A stretch of DNA of 64,000 nt from Azolla caroliniana (lineage: Eukaryota; Polypodiophyta). The DNA is taken from positions 3,286,001 through 3,350,000 of the forward strand of contig JBHGNT010000013.1 of the NCBI GenBank assembly GCA_043228905.1. Direction: 5' to 3'. A program made the translations under genes and the position numbers. The notes beneath the pieces are model-generated. The model searched no databases. It was given only the letters and a program-made list of their open reading frames with translations, and was not told the DNA's origin. Below, piece by piece: positions 61,619 to 64,000 of the stretch; the first letter of the stretch is position 1; the number at the start of each line of letters is the position of its first letter.

Positions 61619-64000
61619 TTCGTGACTCATATTATGGAAGAAGCCTCATTTAACGACACCATCGGCGAAATCGAGGACGTCGTGGACTTGAGCTATCTTC
61701 ACAACCAATGCGTGATTTCGGTTAACTCCGTCAACATGTACGCTATCATCGATGAATACCATCGTGGCATCTCGATGAAGGAAGCTGACATCAACACGAA
61801 ATATAAAACGGTGGATAAGAAGATCAAGCCAGTTGCGGTTCCGCTACCGGAAGATAGCTGGCAAAAGATGAAGGAAGTCGCTAACGATCCAAGCTTAAGA
61901 GATTCGAAGAAGATAAGTCATGACTTCACCAAAGAGACGAAGGGGAAGCTACGAGTTGGAAAGGAGGATTTCCTTCTCCCTGAAGAGGAGCGAATGTTTC
62001 GCGATATGCTTGAGAGACATGGGAAGGCTTTCGCATTCTTCCCACGAGAAATCGGATGCGCCGACCCAAAGGTTATAGAGGCAATGGTGATCTTCACGGT
62101 GCCTCATGTGCCTTGGAATTTGAAACCGATACCGGTTCCGAGAGCACACCTTCCGAAGTTGATCGAGCTCTTAAAGGAGAAGGTGAGTACGGGGATTCTA
62201 GAACCGTCGAATGCTCCTTATTCCAATAGGTGGTTCACGGTGCCGAAGAAGAATGGATCATTGCGATTCATCCAAGATCTTCAACCCGTCAACAAGGTGA
62301 CAATTCGAAATGCCGGAATCGGTCCGAGCGTGGACGAATTTGCCGAAGCGTTTGCAGGCCGGTCCATCTACTCCATTGGCGATCTCTACTCCGGATATGA
62401 CCAATTCCAATTGGCGATCGACAGTCGGGACATTACAACCATGAGGACTCCGATCGGGCTTGTGCGGATGTGTACCTTACCCCAAGGCGCAACGAACTCG
62501 GTGGCTCATATGGTGAATGCCATGAATAAAGTCTTGAAGGATTGCATTCCGGACATCACGATGCCATTCTTGGATGATATTCCGATAAAAGGATGTTCGG
62601 ATGAGGAGAAAGATGAATCGAAAGATAAGGAAGGTTGTAGAAAGTTCGTTGCGGATCATATGAAAGATTGCGAGAAGGTGCTTCAAAGGCTCGAAGATGC
62701 GAATTTGACATTTTCGGGAGAAAAATCCGCATTCGGGCAACCGGAGATCTTGGTGGTAGGTCACTTGTGTGGAGCATACGGCCGGAAGCCCTCGCCATCC
62801 AAAGTGAACGCAATCCAAGACATGAAAGAAGAATGCGAAAACCAAACGGAGGTTCGAAGGTTCCTTCGAGCGTGCGCGTTTTATCATATATGGATTCCTC
62901 ACTACGCTAATGTCGCCGAACTGTTATATGGACTACTAAAGAAAAGAATAAAGTTCGAATGGCGAGACGAGCACACAGAGGCAATGCGAAGATTAAAGAA
63001 ACTGCTTCTTGAAGCTCCGGCACTAAGGAAGGCCGACTATGCCGAAGGGAAACCAATTTACGTGACCGTAGATACGAGCCCAACCGGAATCGGGTGGGTC
63101 ATCAATCAAGAAGGTGAAGATAATGCGCGATATGCCGTCTGGTTCGGAGCAAAGGTTCTCAGCGAACGACAACAAAGATATGCCCAAGTCAAGCGGGAAC
63201 TTTGGGGTATTGTGTCGGCAGTGAAGACGGACAAAGATTACCTGATCGGGTCAGAAGTGATAATAGAGACAGATTGTCTCCCAATTCTCGGAATGGTCTC
63301 GGGATGTGCGACCCCAGATCTTGCTATGCTAAGGTGGATCGCCTACATCAAGTCTTTAAACCCAGAGATCCGCCACATCGCAGGGAAGAAGAACGCCATG
63401 GCTGACATGCTGTCGAGGGCAAGATTTTCAAATGGAAGTAACATGGTTTCGGAAGATGAAGATGTCGCCCTCAACTTCTTCAAGATGTCTCGATTGTCGG
63501 CGGAAGACCAGGACACACAAACCCTCCACGCCTTCAATGAGAATGAGTACGAAGGAGAATGGTTACTCATCGGTAGATTCCTAAGAACATTGACGACAGA
63601 TGCTTCGTTGACAAAGGAGGAGGCCCTACGAATCCGAAAGAAAGCTTATCGATACTTCTTGAAGGGAGGATTCCTTTGGCGACATCCAAAAAGAAGGACA
63701 GGAATACCACGTCGAGTGGTGGTAAAGAAAGAAGAGCAAGAGACGCTGATGACCGAATTCCACGAGAGTGCTTGGGCAGGTCATAGAGGAACATGGGCGA
63801 CGTTCGAAAAATTGAAGGAGAAGTATTGGTGGCCAAGCATGTACAAAGATGTACTCCATTTCGTGTCCACATGTGAAACTTGCCAAATATATTCAAATAT
63901 ACGTCATCGTGATGAGTTAAAACCGACATACCCACTCACCATTCACTTCAAATGGATGGTGGATCTGGTCTCGATGCCAATGGGAGTGGGACAAATGAAG
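61619..64000 (+). pseudogene. Pol of element P (RT, RNase H, integrase finger), open to window end
   Basis: At least 793 codons without a stop; first ATG at 61634. RT: FAFFPREIGCADPKVIEAMV, WFTVPKKNGSLRFIQDLQPV, YSIGDLYSGYDQFQLAIDS, LPQGATNSVAHMVNAM and ITMPFLDDIPIKG. RNase H: KPIYVTVDTSPTGIGWVINQ (Asp), KRELWGIVSAV (Glu), IIETDCLPIL (Asp), then IAGKKNAMADMLSRA. Integrase finger: FHESAWAGHRGTWATFEKLK and FVSTCETCQIY (HHCC), then FKWMVDLVSMPMG with the first catalytic Asp at the window edge. Active residues look intact; only its link to gag is broken. Confidence 0.88.

Larger units (their letters stand above)
58170..64000 (+). mobile_element. Divergent Gypsy retrotransposon P, 5' part, runs off the window
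   Basis: 980-bp 5' LTR, leader, gag-protease frame and pol frame (RT, RNase H, integrase start). The Gypsy order (RT and RNase H before integrase) is clear, but the protease (DHGSE), RT motif (FLDD followed by IPIKG) and gag are far from K/L, D, G, I and N. Inserted in scrap O; left target sequence GACGG (58165-58169). Confidence 0.9.

Noticed and set aside
58170-64000. Element P as an endogenous pararetrovirus
   Set aside because: It has a clear LTR with inverted ends and an HHCC integrase finger after RNase H, which caulimovirid sequences lack.

Overview
The window is plant nuclear DNA made almost entirely of retrotransposons nested inside one another. The evidence is Copia elements primed by initiator tRNA-Met (TGGTATCAGAGC next to the LTR), Gypsy elements with CCHC gag, DDE integrase and chromodomains, a LINE with a YADD reverse transcriptase, and a nuclear-type tRNA-Pro gene. 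I cannot name the species. No intact single-copy host protein gene is convincing; the best candidate for a non-LTR-element protein is the 305-codon frame at 50482-51399.

Layout. 1-3016: Copia element A (minus, 5' LTR 2696-3016), inserted in Copia element B (minus, 3017-6945), itself inserted in Copia element E (plus, 6946-10290). 10291-20609: a minus-strand LINE split by Copia element C (11608-19550, target duplication CCATT), which is split by a short Gypsy element D (12303-14455). 20610-22452: chromodomain Gypsy element G (minus) inserted in the LINE. 22453-25459: AT-rich spacer with tandem repeats, tRNA-like modules and one tRNA-Pro gene. 25460-26667: Copia fragment H. 26668-29628: Gypsy element I with a solo LTR (J) in its integrase.

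29677-49194 is a young Gypsy element K (minus; two 381-bp LTRs with about three differences). Inside it sits a related element L (33197-43147, target duplication ATAAT). K and L share three unusual properties: gag has three CCHC knuckles, a three-codon upstream frame overlaps the gag start codon, and a third, sense ORF between pol and the 3' LTR encodes a 900-residue-class coiled-coil protein (ORF3) that I do not recognise. L is also internally rearranged: its 3' half (pol, ORF3, 3' LTR) is inverted and about 0.78 kb of pol is present in both orientations, so a read-through transcript could fold into a long hairpin.

49195-52356 holds non-LTR material: a possible exon remnant, duplicated AT-rich sequence, the 50482-51399 frame and a seven-copy satellite of about 145 bp. 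52357-53790 is Gypsy fragment N (minus), 53791-58096 Copia element F (plus), 58097-58169 a Copia scrap O, and 58170-64000 the 5' part of a divergent Gypsy element P with a 980-bp LTR, long gag-protease and an open pol frame running off the window.

Most coding frames are broken, so they are given as pseudogenes. The best preserved are the gag-pol of K, the gag-pol of L (one stop), L ORF3 (two stops), and gag-protease and pol of P. LTR comparison suggests K and L inserted recently, while C and the elements around it are older.
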